In this document: positions 1 through 11,143 of the stretch, one piece after another
Layout: each line of letters begins with the position of its first letter
How positions within the stretch are numbered: the first letter of the stretch is position 1
Origin: Lytechinus variegatus
Lineage: Eukaryota; Echinodermata; Echinoidea; Temnopleuroida; Toxopneustidae
Direction of reading: 5' to 3'
Assembly (NCBI RefSeq): GCF_018143015.1
Contig: NC_054744.1
Coordinates: 2,377,059 to 2,441,058, forward strand
DNA: 64,000 nt
Made by a program: the position numbers and the translations under genes
Notes under the pieces: model-generated
What the model saw: only the letters and a program-made list of their open reading frames with translations
What the model was told of the DNA's origin: nothing
Databases searched by the model: none

Positions 1-1040
1 ATTTTGGTCGAGATGGCCTTGCTTTTTGGGGTGATGACCTTCTTTTCTTTTTTTTTGCTTGTCAAATTTTCCAGCCCCTGGTCCCCCTTACCTTTTGGGA
101 GAGATTTCCGCCCTTGCCTACATGTAATTATGCTCTTTCTAGATTAGTTGAAATCTCCCTTCCCTTTGATACTCAGATAATGCTTGAAGTGAATTATGTA
201 GCAGGAAAAGTAAGAAGAAATAATGTATTTCTTGAAATTTAACAAACATGTTTTTGACGTGGCAAGGCACCATGGGTCATATTAAAATTGTTGTTGTTAA
301 TATAGACAAAGGCTAATCCAAAAGTTGAATGAAAACAAAAAAATCATATTTTTTTAACAAGGTAATATCAGATGATATCGTTGTTTGATTCGGCACGATG
401 TTCAAATCAGTCATTTGTTGCATATTTCATGAGGATAAGAAATACTTTTTAAGGTTTACCTTCTATTTTACATTTTACAATATTTATTGGTTACCAGGCT
501 ATAGCCAGCCAGTCAAAAGGTGTGCAATTTTGATGTTCATCTGTGTGCCCAACTTGTTTGCTCACTAATGGGCAACAACATCTTGATAGCAATATATCAC
601 AAAAAGTAGGGGGGGGGTTTGGGGGTGCATTTTGCGTCCAGGGCATTGTACATAACAACATCTTGTAGTACGAAGCATTTCAATTGATCATGTCTATCGA
701 CTTACATTTATCTTTTTATGAATATAATATTATCTGTATTTCTTTTGCTCTTTAATTTGTTTCTTTCATGATCAGTAGCCATAGAGGAACAATCCTTTTG
801 TCATTTTTTAAATAGTTAAGTCCTTAAATCATTATTTTTAGCTGAAATAACTGTATCTGTGGAATAAAATATTCAGTGAATGAGTTAACCGGGTGCCCAA
901 TGCAGTTTTATGAAATTATGTTTGAATATAACCAAATTCATTTCAGATCACCAATATGATTTTGTTATTGGTTGCATATCAAGTTTTGTTTGATTTGTTT
1001 GTAGTTGCATTTGATTGCAAATCTTTTCCAAGAGTCCCCA
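1..1040. other. No gene recognised
   Basis: AT-rich sequence without an open frame that resembles a protein. It holds a G run near 608-616 and scattered T runs. It could be intergenic or part of a gene outside the window; nothing decides this. Confidence 0.5.
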
Positions 1041-1295
1041 GGGGCCCATCTTACAAAGAGTTGCAATTGATCCGAGTATGCAAAGCCAGCAAAGTCAACA
1101 TGTGAAATGCATGTTTGTTGAAAAAAATTCTGATATGAATGTATATTCATTGATTTCGTAAAAATTTAGTGTGTTCTCCTGTGTTTATAAAAGGCATTTT
1201 TTTTAATTTCCTGTAGAAAAAAATTATGACCCTGATGGATTTTCATAGAGTTAGAATTGATTGGATCAATCGTAACTCTTTGTAGGACGGGGCCC
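1041..1295. mobile_element. Palindromic MITE, family GGGCCC-TCTTACAAAGAG (copy 1)
   Basis: The ends are inverted copies: the left reads GGGGCCCATCTTACAAAGAG and the right ends CTCTTTGTAGGACGGGGCCC. Subterminal GATTGATCC and GGATCAATCG are also inverted. A second copy lies at 42285-42521. No coding capacity, so it is a non-autonomous DNA element. Confidence 0.75.
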
Positions 1296-1662
1296 AGATG
1301 TATTTGGATACATGTATGTTTTAATGCTTTTCTTTCTTCCTCATCCATTTCGTATAAAAATTGCTGTTTGGATTGTTTTTATTTAGATTGTTAATTACCA
1401 TTCAGATGTACCGGTAATCAAATTGAATAAAAGGGCATTGATTGGCTTAATTCAGGCCAGTATCAAAATATGTGTGTTATTTGCAGTGTTTCGGTCTTAT
1501 TTGTCAAAATGTTCTTTTACAGACACCTTAGTCTGCCAATCAAGATATCAATCAATAAAATCAATCAGTAGATGTTGTGAATGGGGGTTAGACTGGTGAA
1601 TTTAGCTCAGCTTGTGCCTGCTGATTCAAAAGTAAATTGCTAGTTGGGCTAGATACATGGCC

Positions 1663-1965
1663 TGTATTTTGAAGTCAGGTTTAAATTAGACCATGGTCTA
1701 ACTCTGCTAAAATTATGGGAAGGCAAAAGTGTCACAATTTTTACTAAGTTGTACGTTTCTTGTGTTTACTGTGCTCTTTCCTGATTCATCGACGGTGAAA
1801 ACAATCGTCTATTTATAGTTCCTAGACAATTATGAATGATTTGAGAGCCAAATGAGCTGAAATATGATATCTCTACTGTTAGTGATTTATGTAACAATTG
1901 GCTATCCATACTTAAACCACAACTTAAAACCTGAGTTCAAGTTAAACCTGACTTCAGAATATGGG
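1663..1965. mobile_element. MITE, family TCTGAAGTCAGGTTTAA (copy 1)
   Basis: About 300 bp with inverted ends: TTTTGAAGTCAGGTTTAAAT at the left and GTTAAACCTGACTTCAGAAT at the right. The inner marks GACCATGGTCTAACTCTG and GGCTATCCATA recur in the copies at 2173-2492, 44561-44867 and 56961-57278. Confidence 0.75.
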
Positions 1966-2029
1966 GCACTTTGTCTATTTTGCATTCCACTTCATCCCAC
2001 ATGGTATGAGTCTTCATCCACAACTAGTT

Positions 2030-2165
2030 CATCAACTAAATAATTTGGTCTAATTGCCAGTTAGTCCTTGTGACATTTTGTCTAGTTCCCCAGTGATTTA
2101 CATTCATTTGTTCTACAAGCAAATGGTCTGCATCTCGGGTAATATAATACCACATATAGGCTAAA
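2030..2165. repeat. Degenerate GGTCTA/AGTCC-rich short repeats
   Basis: Irregular units of about 20 bp carry GTCTA or GTCC. They include CCACATATAGGCTAAACC, which is the reverse complement of the core of the 46-bp minisatellite at 43031-43398. Confidence 0.45.
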
Positions 2166-2172
2166 CCCATAG

Positions 2173-2492
2173 GTCCATATTCTGAAGTTGGGTTTAATTT
2201 AAACTCTGGTTTAAAGTTGAAGTTTAACTATGGATAGCCAATAGTGGCATAAATCTCTAACAACAGTAGAGGATCATAGTATCAGCTCATTTTTTTCTCT
2301 CCAGTCATTTTTAACTGTTTCAGAAGGATAAATATGATACCTGTCTTCACCACTCACGAGTTAGGAAAGAGCACAGTAAACACAAGAACATGTAATGTAA
2401 GGAACATTTTGACATTGTTGGCTTTCCATAATATTAGGAGAGAGTTAGATCATGGACATGGTTTAAGTTAAACCTGACTTCAGAATATGGAC
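2173..2492. mobile_element. MITE, family TCTGAAGTCAGGTTTAA (copy 2)
   Basis: Inverted ends ATTCTGAAGTTGGGTTTAAT and AAGTTAAACCTGACTTCAGA. Roughly the reverse of the copy ending 200 bp to the left, so the pair could fold together in a transcript. Confidence 0.7.
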
Positions 2493-2530
2493 CATATGGT
2501 CTAACACCAAAGTCTAATTCTCATTTAGTA

Positions 2531-2650
2531 TATATATATGCCCAGTTGGACTAATTTCCTCTTTGTAGATTTTTTTCTTTGTCAACTGAAAATTTTGACA
2601 AAGAAAAAAAATCTACAAAGAGGAAATTAGTCCAACTGGGCATATATATA
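2531..2650. repeat. Near-perfect 120-bp hairpin
   Basis: Two arms of about 55 bp (2531-2585 and 2595-2650) are reverse complements apart from one base in an A/T run, separated by about 9 bp. The arm contains CCCAGTTGGACTAATTTCC, the same GTCC-type text as the degenerate repeat at 2030-2165. The near identity of the arms implies a recent inverted duplication or active maintenance. Confidence 0.85.
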
Positions 2651-2931
2651 TGATTTGGACCAAGTGGATATTAACAAAATGGGTTAAGCCTCATTTGAAA
2701 TTTGATAAAATGATAAATGTGCCAAATGACATCAAGACCTAATAGTTATTAGAAAAGCTAGATGTAGGAGAATTAGACCATGTAAAATGAGACCAAAGAC
2801 GGATGTTGTCTGTTGACCAATTTAAAGGGAGACCAAACCTTGATCATAAATTGTTTGAGAGGAGAAAAATAAGTAAAACAGAATGAGGGTTTGAAAGAAA
2901 TGGGACAAGTGATAAGAAAGCTATGGTTTTT

Positions 2932-4020
2932 TGTCTCACCTGCGAAGCAAAGTGAGACTATAGGCGCCGCTTTTCCGACGGCGTCGGCGTCAACATCAAA
3001 TCTTAACCTGAGGTTAAGTTTTTGAAATGACGTCATAACTTAGAAAGTATATGGACCTAGTTAATAAAACTTGGCCATAAGGTTAATCAAGTATTACTGA
3101 ACATCCTATAAGAGTTTCATGTCACATGACCAAGGTCATTTAGGGTCAATGAACTTAGACCATGTTGGAGGAATCAACCATCGAAATCTTAACCTGAGGT
3201 TAAGTTTTTGAAATGTCATCATAACTTAGAAAATATATGGACCTAGTTCATGAAACTGGACATAAGGTTAATCAAGTACTAGTATCACTGAACATCCTGC
3301 ATGAGTTTCACGTCACATGACCAAGGTCAAAGGTCATTTAGGGTCAATGAACTTTGGCCGAATTGGGGATATCTGTTGAATTCCCATCATAACTTTGAAA
3401 GTTTATGGATCTGATTCATGAACTTGGACATAATAGTAATCAAGCATCACTGAACATTTTGTGCAAGTTTCAGGTCTCATGATTAAGGTCAAAGGTCATT
3501 TAGGGCCAATGAACTTTGGCCAAATCGGGGTATCTGTTGAATTACCATCATAACTTTGAAAGTTTATTGGTCTAGTTCATTAAACTTGAACATTAGAGTA
3601 ATCAAGTATCACTGAACATCCTGTGCGCGTTTCAGGTCACATGACCAAGGTCAAAGGTCAATGAACTTTGGCCGAATTGGGTGTATCTGTTGAATTACCA
3701 TCATAACTTTGAAAGTTTATGGATCTGATTCATGAAACTTGTACATAAGAGTAATCAAGTATCACTGAACATCCTGTTCGAGTTTCAGGTCACATGATCA
3801 AGGTAAAAGGTCGTTAAGGTCAATGAACTTTGGCCATGTTGGTTTTTTTGTTGAATAACCATTAATCTCTGTAAGTTTATTGGTCTAGTTCATAAAAAAG
3901 GACATAAGAGTAACCATGTATCACTGAACATCTGTGCGAGTTAGAGTAGTATTCAAAGTCAGCACTGCTGCTATATTGAACCGCGTGATGCAGGTGAGAC
4001 GGCCAGAGGCATTCCACTTG
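2932..4020. mobile_element. Non-autonomous element with internal tandem units (GTCTCACCTGC family)
   Basis: Starts TGTCTCACCTGCGAAGCAAA and ends with GCAGGTGAGACGGCCAGAGG plus ATTCCACTTG, so an 11-bp GTCTCACCTGC pair is inverted near the ends. The 5' head carries GGCGCCGC and a GACGGCGTCGGCGTC block. The interior is about six diverged units of 150-180 bp, each with CATCATAACTTTGAAAG, TCACTGAACATCCTG and GGTCACATGACCAAGGTCA. The right copy of the segmental duplication lacks it (8860-8875), so this is an insertion after the duplication or a clean loss from the other copy. A second family member is at 16876-17554. No coding capacity seen. Confidence 0.8.
3324..3660 (+). promoter_or_regulatory. 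Three perfect DR1 half-site pairs inside a mobile element
   Basis: AGGTCAAAGGTCA (two AGGTCA half sites, one-base spacer) occurs at 3324-3336, 3486-3498 and 3648-3660. This is the consensus bound by HNF4, RXR heterodimers and COUP-TF nuclear receptors. The match is seen in the sequence; any binding is inference. Confidence 0.4.
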
Positions 4021-4510
4021 TTTAAATTGAGATCCCTAAAACTATTTGCATTTCAAACTGGCATCTTGGGTGTTAGTAAATTATGACAAATGCTAAACAA
4101 ATTTTCCATAGGCCATACACATAATTATCAGGGATTTGTACTTTTCTCCTACATGTAAGTACCTACTGGGGCTGTAATCAAAATATAACACAGGTAGCTT
4201 GTTTTATGTCCTCAAAGGTAAAATGTGTTTTAAAGTAGAAGCTTTGAAATTGACATTTAGCCATTTTATATATTTGAGTATAATGTAGAATAGTCCTTGC
4301 CTTTTTTTGTTAATACATCATTATGACATTACCATTGCAATTTTTATAATAAGTTTTTATAGGTATATAGTGATTACCCATTTTTCACAATTTTACGAAT
4401 TCATGACTTATTGTTTGGACTTCGTCCGATTCATTCAAACTTCAGCTTTCTACTTGTGTGATTTTTTTTTGTTTTTCCTCTAAACTATTTTTTTTTAAAT
4501 TTTGGTTAAA

Positions 4511-4818
4511 GTTCCCGTTAATTGCCATTCTGAAAGGAAGTCAGACTGGTGAATATAGCTCTTCTGTTTCTGTTTGTGGTAACTCCCGTAGGAGCTCGTC
4601 AGGACAGTATTTTGCTGGTAAACGCAAAGCTGGTATAAAACAACCTAGGAAACATTTAACATCTAGGTCAATCAGCATATTGGCTGACCTTCTAGACGAC
4701 AGATGTTACTCTTGGGCCTTTTTATCAAAGTGCAATGGAGACTGCCAGATTGGGGATTCAAACTCACAACCTTGCGATTTAATATATGCTCTAACCACTG
4801 GACCACACGACCCACTGG
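4511..4818 (-). mobile_element. tRNA-derived SINE-like element (left duplication copy)
   Basis: On the minus strand a tRNA-like head has an A box (TGGTCCAGTGG) and a B box (GAGTTTGAATCCCC). A body of about 200 bp follows and ends near CAATTAACGGGAAC. The same element sits at 9361-9628 in the right duplication copy, so it predates the duplication. Confidence 0.6.
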
Positions 4819-5296
4819 ATTGAAGATAATTTTCCATATTCATTTTGGCCTAAAACCGCTTCATTTATAAAGATGAGGGTTTTATCTGAACAAAATGTTC
4901 ATTTGACAAAGTGCAAAATGATAAAGTAGAGGATATCATGGGGAAGTATTGATGGAGAAGTTTAAGACCTCGGAGGGTAATGCTAAATGTCGGTCCCAGA
5001 CGTAAATAATAGTATATGATATTAGCATAAATAAAAACTTTATTTCCTTTCCCTCCTTCTTGCCTTTATATCGTTCTTCTCCATTTCATTCTGTTCCTTA
5101 ATTTACCTTTCTCAATCATTTCACTTTCTTTTGGTTTTTGTTTTGAAAGACTGGTCAATGGTCAATCGCGGGGTCAAACGTATTGAGGGTACGTTTTTAC
5201 CCCAAAGCTTTTTTTTTTAAGACTAGCCAATCGTGTTTATGGTATGTTTTTTCCCCCAATTTTTTTTTCCGAGGTCATATGTTGGCGACAACTTGT

Positions 5297-5954
5297 CCCG
5301 GTGGGGTCACTCACCCGCAGAGGGGGACACGTATGACCGTTACCACAAATGCACGTAACCCCCTTTTGCAGTCAATTTCAAGGACATTTTGCGAAATTTA
5401 CCCCCCTATTTTCACGCAAAACAAGGACAAAATTGCGGTAAAATGGTACCTTGAAACACCCCTAATTATAAGATTGTAAGGACACTTTTGCCCATTTCGC
5501 AAACTTACCCCTATTTACCATATTTCAAGGACAGGGCATTTATACCCTTTCCTCACTAGGCCTAGAGGAAATTGGAGCACAGGCGTCAGAGTGCTCAGTC
5601 CTTACAAAGTTACAGATGACCAAGACTAAGAGCCATGTCATACTGATACAATAATCCAAAAGAACTTTGTTTTTCTTGAAAAATAAGAAAAGTAGAATTC
5701 TTTGTAAAAATAAATAGAGTTGTCCACATAACAATATAGAGCATGATGAGCGAGCCCTCTGCGGCTGGTGACTCGGCGACGTTCTCCCCTTTTTCCTGAC
5801 CCCTATTTCCATCAGATCGAGGACGGTGAGCACCCCTATTTTCACTACTTCGAGGAGTGTTCTGTCCGCGGACGTTACGTGAAATTGACCCCTTTTCCCG
5901 CGATTTTGGTAACGGTCATGCGGTCCCCAAGTCATATTGAGTGACCCCACCGGG
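5297..5954. mobile_element. 658-bp hAT-like MITE with 8-bp target duplication
   Basis: Perfect 17-bp inverted ends CCCGGTGGGGTCACTCA / TGAGTGACCCCACCGGG; similarity continues inward at CATGACCGTTACC. It is flanked by direct 8-bp copies CAACTTGT (5289-5296 and 5955-5962). The right duplication copy has the uninterrupted target with a single CAACTTGT at 10038-10045, which proves insertion. An 8-bp target duplication fits hAT or a few other superfamilies; the ends are not the classic CAGGG, so the superfamily is uncertain. No transposase. Confidence 0.88.
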
Positions 5955-6159
5955 CAACTTGTTTAGGGGGTTATTTTGCACACAGAGAAAAACTCGTCAA
6001 GGGGATGTTTGGAAATTCCTTGGTCTTGCGTGTGTATACAGCAATATATTTGACTATAAAAAATAGCCCCCCCCCCCTCCCCGGGGAAGTCAAAGCCAAA
6101 AGGAGGTACTTAAAAGAGGGCATTGGACGTTTCTGTCTTAAGTAGCGGTGCTCCATAAT

Positions 6160-6800
6160 TTAACAGTCGGATCCAGGACTAGGGGCGAGGTGGCCGCGGG
6201 CTCCCTGATGCATGGATGCACAAAAAAAGGGGAAAAAGAAAATAGAAATAAAAATTTTTAAGGAAGAAGCCCGGGGCCACTTACATTGACGAGTGGATAC
6301 CATATGCGCGACCAAAAAAACATGTAAGGATGTCCTTTTCACGATAGGGCACGTTACGTACGTAACGTGATAAGGGTGTCAAAAACACAAAAATAATGGA
6401 AAAAGGGTGTCTATTTCGCTAGGAAAATTACGTGTTTAGGGTCGAATTTGCAGGGATGATTAAACAAAATTAAAATGTTTTATAAAGGATGTCCTTTTTG
6501 CCCCAACACTTCGTGTTTAGAGTCCGTTTTGCGCGAGGTGTAGAAGATGGGATCGTACCAAACCAAATAAGGTAAAGCCGACGACCGAAGGACCCGTTAC
6601 AATAAAACATTCCCTGTACTTGGTTTGGGGTTTCGGGGAATATTTGCCAAGAGTATCGCTTTGTTTTCAATACTTGTAAAGGGTAGGGTTTCACACGCCC
6701 ATACTTGTTAAGGGGAGCATTTTCAGAATATGAAATTACGTGTTTAGGGTGCTTTTCGAGACCCCATGGTATCCACTCGCGAATGGAAGTGCCCTCGCCC
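6160..6800. mobile_element. Probable palindromic element (left duplication copy)
   Basis: GACGAGTGGATACCATATGC (from 6279) is echoed in inverse by CATGGTATCCACTCGCGAAT (6763-6783). GTGTTTAGGGT-type motifs recur inside. The outer limits are not clear. The corresponding block is about 10245-10880. Confidence 0.4.
6350..6369. repeat. 20-bp perfect palindrome
   Basis: CACGTTACGTACGTAACGTG reads the same on both strands and is kept unchanged at 10432-10451 in the other duplication copy. It lies in a block (about 6160-6800) that also carries inverted GAGTGGATACCAT / ATGGTATCCACTC ends, so it may be the centre of a larger palindromic element. Confidence 0.7.
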
Positions 6801-6985
6801 CCCCCCCCCCCCCTCGGGGATATTTTTAATTTTCAGAGATGTACGTGACAAATTGTATATGTACAACAGCTTCCGCAACTTTTATATGTCAAAGAAATGA
6901 ATGAAGAGAACAATGGTAGGTGTAGCTTAAATCGAGGTTCCCCAGAACTCTGCCCCTTTGAAAACATTGGCAATATGCCGAAAAA

Positions 6986-7055
6986 TGTCTCTGCGGGAAT
7001 CGAACCCGGCCCCCAGCTTGGAACGCCGGTGCCTTAACCACTAGACCACAGAGAC
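6986..7055 (-). pseudogene. tRNA-Gly(UCC)-like pseudogene (left duplication copy)
   Basis: Same sequence as the tRNA-like gene at 11073-11143, including the GTCTCTG/CAGAGAC acceptor stem, A box TGGTCTAGTGG and anticodon loop GTTCCAA. One G is missing from the 3' side of the T stem, so the fifth T-stem pair is lost. Likely a decaying duplicate. Confidence 0.55.
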
Positions 7056-8287
7056 GGGTTAGTGCTTAGCTGGGACGACCCCGATCCGACTGATCGTCAG
7101 ATGAACAGATTTTCGACACTAAACCACTTTTAATTTCCTTTGTCCGACTTTTGTCGGGTGTAGGTGGGTTTTGAACAATGGCAATTAATTAAGCCGCCAT
7201 GCACTGATGGATCATAGCTTTTGCTTTAATATATACAGTACATTTATGATAAAACTGTCATGAAAAGGGGAATTTTAAGCTTTTTTTAAAATTAACTTAA
7301 TAGAGGTATACATAACTCACCTTGATCAGCCTTATAAGAAAGCGTTTGCCATTTTCTTTTTTTTCAATTAGCAAAAAAGCATCCATTTTTGCGTATCCAA
7401 AAAAGTTTACACTTAATTTGAAAAAGCCCTGGGAATAAAAAAAAATACAACATGTGGGTAATTTCTTTCACATATAATCTTGGGTTTGGGTCTCATATAT
7501 CCAATGAAAGTAAAAGTTTTGACAGAATGTTACACTTGAGTGAGCACTGTCCATTTTGTAAAGCTCGCAGACATCTGTTTGCGCAGATCGAATGCTCGTT
7601 TTCATGCTGTGTCAAGGGGAAAGGCGAATGTCAAACTTACCCTGCGAAACATTTCTCATAATATATTTCCCTTGCACTTTTGGTCAACTGAAATCAAACG
7701 GATACATTCAAGCATTTTGTAACAATTTTGCCACCCAAATTTAAATTTCAACACTTATAGGCACAATTTTTACTCTTTTTTGTGCCAGCTGGATCTGAGG
7801 ACATATAACTGAATCTGAACAAAAGTTTATATCAGACATCTCAAAAAGTTTTCACTGAGTTTCATCATTGAAAGTGGGTATACATTTCATTTTTTATTAA
7901 ATACTTGTTTCTCCACACTTTTCCCGAGCTTGACAATGATTAAAAAATAAAAATCAAGCCTAAGCCATTTCATGTAAATCATAGCTCAGTGTAAAGCAAA
8001 TATCGTCACGATGGCCTCGGTGTGTGGGGGAGTGTATACGTGGGGCGCAATGCACTCTTTGAAGTGTTTTGGGCAAGGAAACAAGTAAAGTTAGAAAGGG
8101 AAAAATATATCTTCAAATCAATTTTTCCAGCTAAAGTCCACGTGTTCGTCATGATTAAGGTCTACTTTTATTCTCATAACTATTTCAAAGTTCTGCGCAA
8201 TTCAGTTTTCATTAACTTTTGTGGTGCTCACTCAAGTGGAAATATTTTTCGACAGTTATATCGTCATTTGCCTAAATAGATATATGT

Positions 8288-8554
8288 CAGAAGCGGATCT
8301 AGAGGGGGGGTTGCAACCCCCCCAAAAAAAATCCGGGGACCATTTTTTTAAAGTTATCTTTTTTAAAAACTTGTAATTTTATTTTATTCTATTTCTATGT
8401 ATTTATTTCATTTATTATTATTATTATTGTTTTAGATGCAAGAAAACGTCATTTTCACACACAGACTTTCAAAAATTTTCCCTACTGTGGGAGGGGGGAC
8501 ACCCCCCCCTCCCACCCCCCCCCCCCTTTATAAAAAGCTGGATCCGCCCCCGAT
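8288..8554. mobile_element. MITE with GCGGATC(T/C)AG ends (left duplication copy)
   Basis: The left end AGAAGCGGATCTAGAGGGGG and right end AAGCTGGATCCGCCCCCG are inverted. The interior has C and G runs next to each end and an AT-rich centre. Duplicated at 12380-12641. Confidence 0.6.
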
Positions 8555-9360
8555 GTTAAAATGTGGAAAAATCTTCAGGATATTACAAAATGTATTTTTA
8601 CAGGATTTTTTCTAAGTGTAAACTTTTTTTGATACACACTGTAGATCCAATGATACATGGAATCATTTCCTGCATGCTCGGAGCGCGCGGAAAATCATAA
8701 TTTTGTGTAGTACTGTGTAAAAAACAAATATTATAAAGCGGGTGTTGTCTGTTGACCAATTTAAAGGGAGACCAAACCTTGATCATAAATTGTTTGAGAG
8801 GAGAAAAATAAGTAAAACAGAATGAGGGTTTGAAAGAAATGGAACAAGTGATAAGAAAGCTACGGTTGTTTTAAATTGAGATCCCTAAAACTATTTGCGT
8901 TTCAACTGGCAACTTGGGTATTAGTAAATTATGACAAGTGCTAAGGACTACTTTTCAATAGGCCATACACATAATTATCAGAGATATGTACTTTTCTCCT
9001 ACATGTAAGTACTTACTGGGGCTGTAATCAAAATATAACACAGGTAGCTTGTTTTATGTCCTCAAAGGTAAAATGTGTTTTAAAGTAGAAGCTTTGAAAT
9101 TGACATCTTAGCCATTTTATATATTGGAGTGTAATGTAAGAATAGTTCTTGCCTTTTTTTGTTAATACATCATTATGACATTACAATTGCAATTTTTATA
9201 ATAATTTTTTTATAGGTATATAGGGATTACCCATTTTTTCACATTTTTACGACTTCATGACTTATTGTTTGGACTTCGTCCGATATCATTCAAAATTCAG
9301 CTTTCTATTTGTGTGATTTTTTCCTCTAAAACTATTTTTTTTCTTGGGGGGGGGGGTAGA

Positions 9361-9628
9361 GTTCCCGTTAATTGCCATTCTGAAAGGGAGTCAGATTGGT
9401 GAATATAGCTCTTCTGTTTCTGTTTGTGGTAACTCCCGTAGGAACTCGGCAGGACAGCATTTTGCTGGTAAACGCCAAGCTGGTATAAAACAACCTAGGA
9501 AACATTACGGCAGATGTTACTCTTGGGCCTTTTTATCAAAGTGCATGGAGACTGACAGAGTGAGGATTCAAACTCACAACCTTGCGATTTAATATATGCT
9601 CTAACCACTGGACCACACGACCCACTGA
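9361..9628 (-). mobile_element. tRNA-derived SINE-like element (right duplication copy)
   Basis: Copy of 4511-4818 with an internal deletion of about 38 bp after AGGAAACATT. The tRNA-like A and B boxes are still visible on the minus strand. Confidence 0.55.
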
Positions 9629-10431
9629 ATTGAAGATAATTTTCCATATTCATTTTGGCCTAAAACCGCTTCATTTATAAAGATGAGGGTTTTATCTGAA
9701 CGAAATGTTCATTTGACAAAGTGCAAAATGATAAAGTATAATGCTAAATGTCGGTCCCAGACGTATATGATATTGGCATAAATAAAAATCTTTATTTCCT
9801 TTCCCTCCTTCTTGCCTTTATATCGTTCTTTTCCATTTCATTCTGTTCCTTAATTTACCTTTCTAAATCATTTCACTTTCTTTTGGTTTGGTTTTGAAAG
9901 ACTGGTCAATGGTCAATCGCAGGGTCAAACGTATTGAGGGTACGTTTTTACCCCAAAGCTTTTTTTTAAGACTAGCCAATCGTGTTTATGGTATGTTTTT
10001 TCCCCCAATTTTTTTTTCCGAGGTCATATGTTGGCGACAACTTGTTTAGGGGGTTATTTTGCACACAGAGAAAAACTCGTCAAGGGGATGTTTGGAAATT
10101 CCTTGGTCTTGCGTGTGTATACAGCAATATATTTGACTATAAAAAATAGCCCCCCCCCCTCCCGGGGAAGTCAAAGCCAAAAGGAGGTACTTAAAAGAGG
10201 GCATTGGACGTTTCTGTCTTAAGTAGCGGTGCTCCATAATTTAACATAGTCGGATCCAGGACTAGGGGCGAGGTGGCCGCGGGCTCCCTGATGCATGGAT
10301 GCACAAAAAAAGGGGAAAAAGAAAATAGAAATAAAATTTTTTAGGAAGAAGCCGGGGGCCACTTACATTGACGAGTGGATACTATATGCGCGACCAAAAA
10401 AACATGTAAGGATGTCCTTTTCACGATAGGG

Positions 10432-10451
10432 CACGTTACGTACGTAACGTG
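10432..10451. repeat. 20-bp perfect palindrome (duplicate)
   Basis: Identical to 6350-6369. Confidence 0.7.
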
Positions 10452-11072
10452 ATAAGGGTGTCAAAAACACAAAAATAATGGAAAAAGGGTGTCTATTTCG
10501 CTCGGAAAATTACGTGTTTAGGGTCGAATTTGCAGGGATGATTATAAAATGATTAAAAAATTAAAATGTTTTATAAAGGATGTCCTTTTTGCCCCAACAC
10601 TTCGTGTTTAGAGTCCGTTTTGCGCGAGGTGTAGAAGATGGGATCGTACCAAACCAAATAAGGTAAAGCCGACGACCGAAGGACCCGTTACAATAAAACA
10701 TTCCTGTACTTGGTTTGGGGTTTCGGGGAATATTTGCCAAGAGTATCGTTTTGTTTTCAATACTTGTAAAGGGTAGGGTTTCACACGCCCATACTTGTTA
10801 AGGGGAGCATTTTCAGAATATGAAAATTACGTGTTTAGGGTGCTTTTCGAGACCCCATGGTATCCACTCGCGAATGGAAGTGCCCTCGCCCCCCCCCCCC
10901 TCGGGGATATTTTTAATTTTCAGAGATGTACGTGACAAATTGTATATGTACAACAGCTTCCGCAACTTTTATATGTCAAAGAAATGAATGAAGAGAACAA
11001 TGGTAGGTGTAGCTTAAATCGAGGTTCCCCAGAACTCTGCCCCTTTGAAAACATTGGCAATATGCCGAAAAA

Positions 11073-11143
11073 TGTCTCTGCCGGGAATCGAACCCGGCCC
11101 CCAGCTTGGAACGCCGGTGCCTTAACCACTAGACCACAGAGAC
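11073..11143 (-). tRNA. tRNA-Gly(UCC)-like gene
   Basis: A 71-nt cloverleaf folds on the minus strand: acceptor GTCTCTG/CAGAGAC with discriminator A; D stem GTCT/AGGC; anticodon stem CCGGC/GCTGG with loop GTTCCAA (anticodon UCC, glycine); T arm CCGGG-TTCGATT-CCCGG. A box TGGTCTAGTGG and B box GGTTCGATTCC are present, and a TTTTT pol III terminator follows at once (complement of 11068-11072). Odd points are G at position 32 and a 3-nt variable loop. It could be a real tRNA gene or a tRNA-like SINE head, but no SINE body follows and the terminator favours a gene. Confidence 0.6.

Larger units (their letters stand above)
2803..8733. repeat. Tandem segmental duplication, left copy
   Basis: From TGTTGTCTGTTGACCAATTT through to ACAAATATTAT this segment is repeated in the same order and orientation at 8742-12818, nearly base for base over long stretches. 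The left copy is about 1.85 kb longer. Most of the difference is two inserts (2932-4020 and 5297-5954); the rest is small indels near 4650-4690 and 4935-4980. It contains a tRNA-like gene but no protein gene that I recognise. Confidence 0.9.

Noticed and set aside
11073-11143. tRNA-Trp (anticodon CCA) reading of the tRNA-like gene
   Set aside because: Shifting the loop by one base breaks the anticodon stem (a G-G pair); the glycine UCC fold pairs all five positions.
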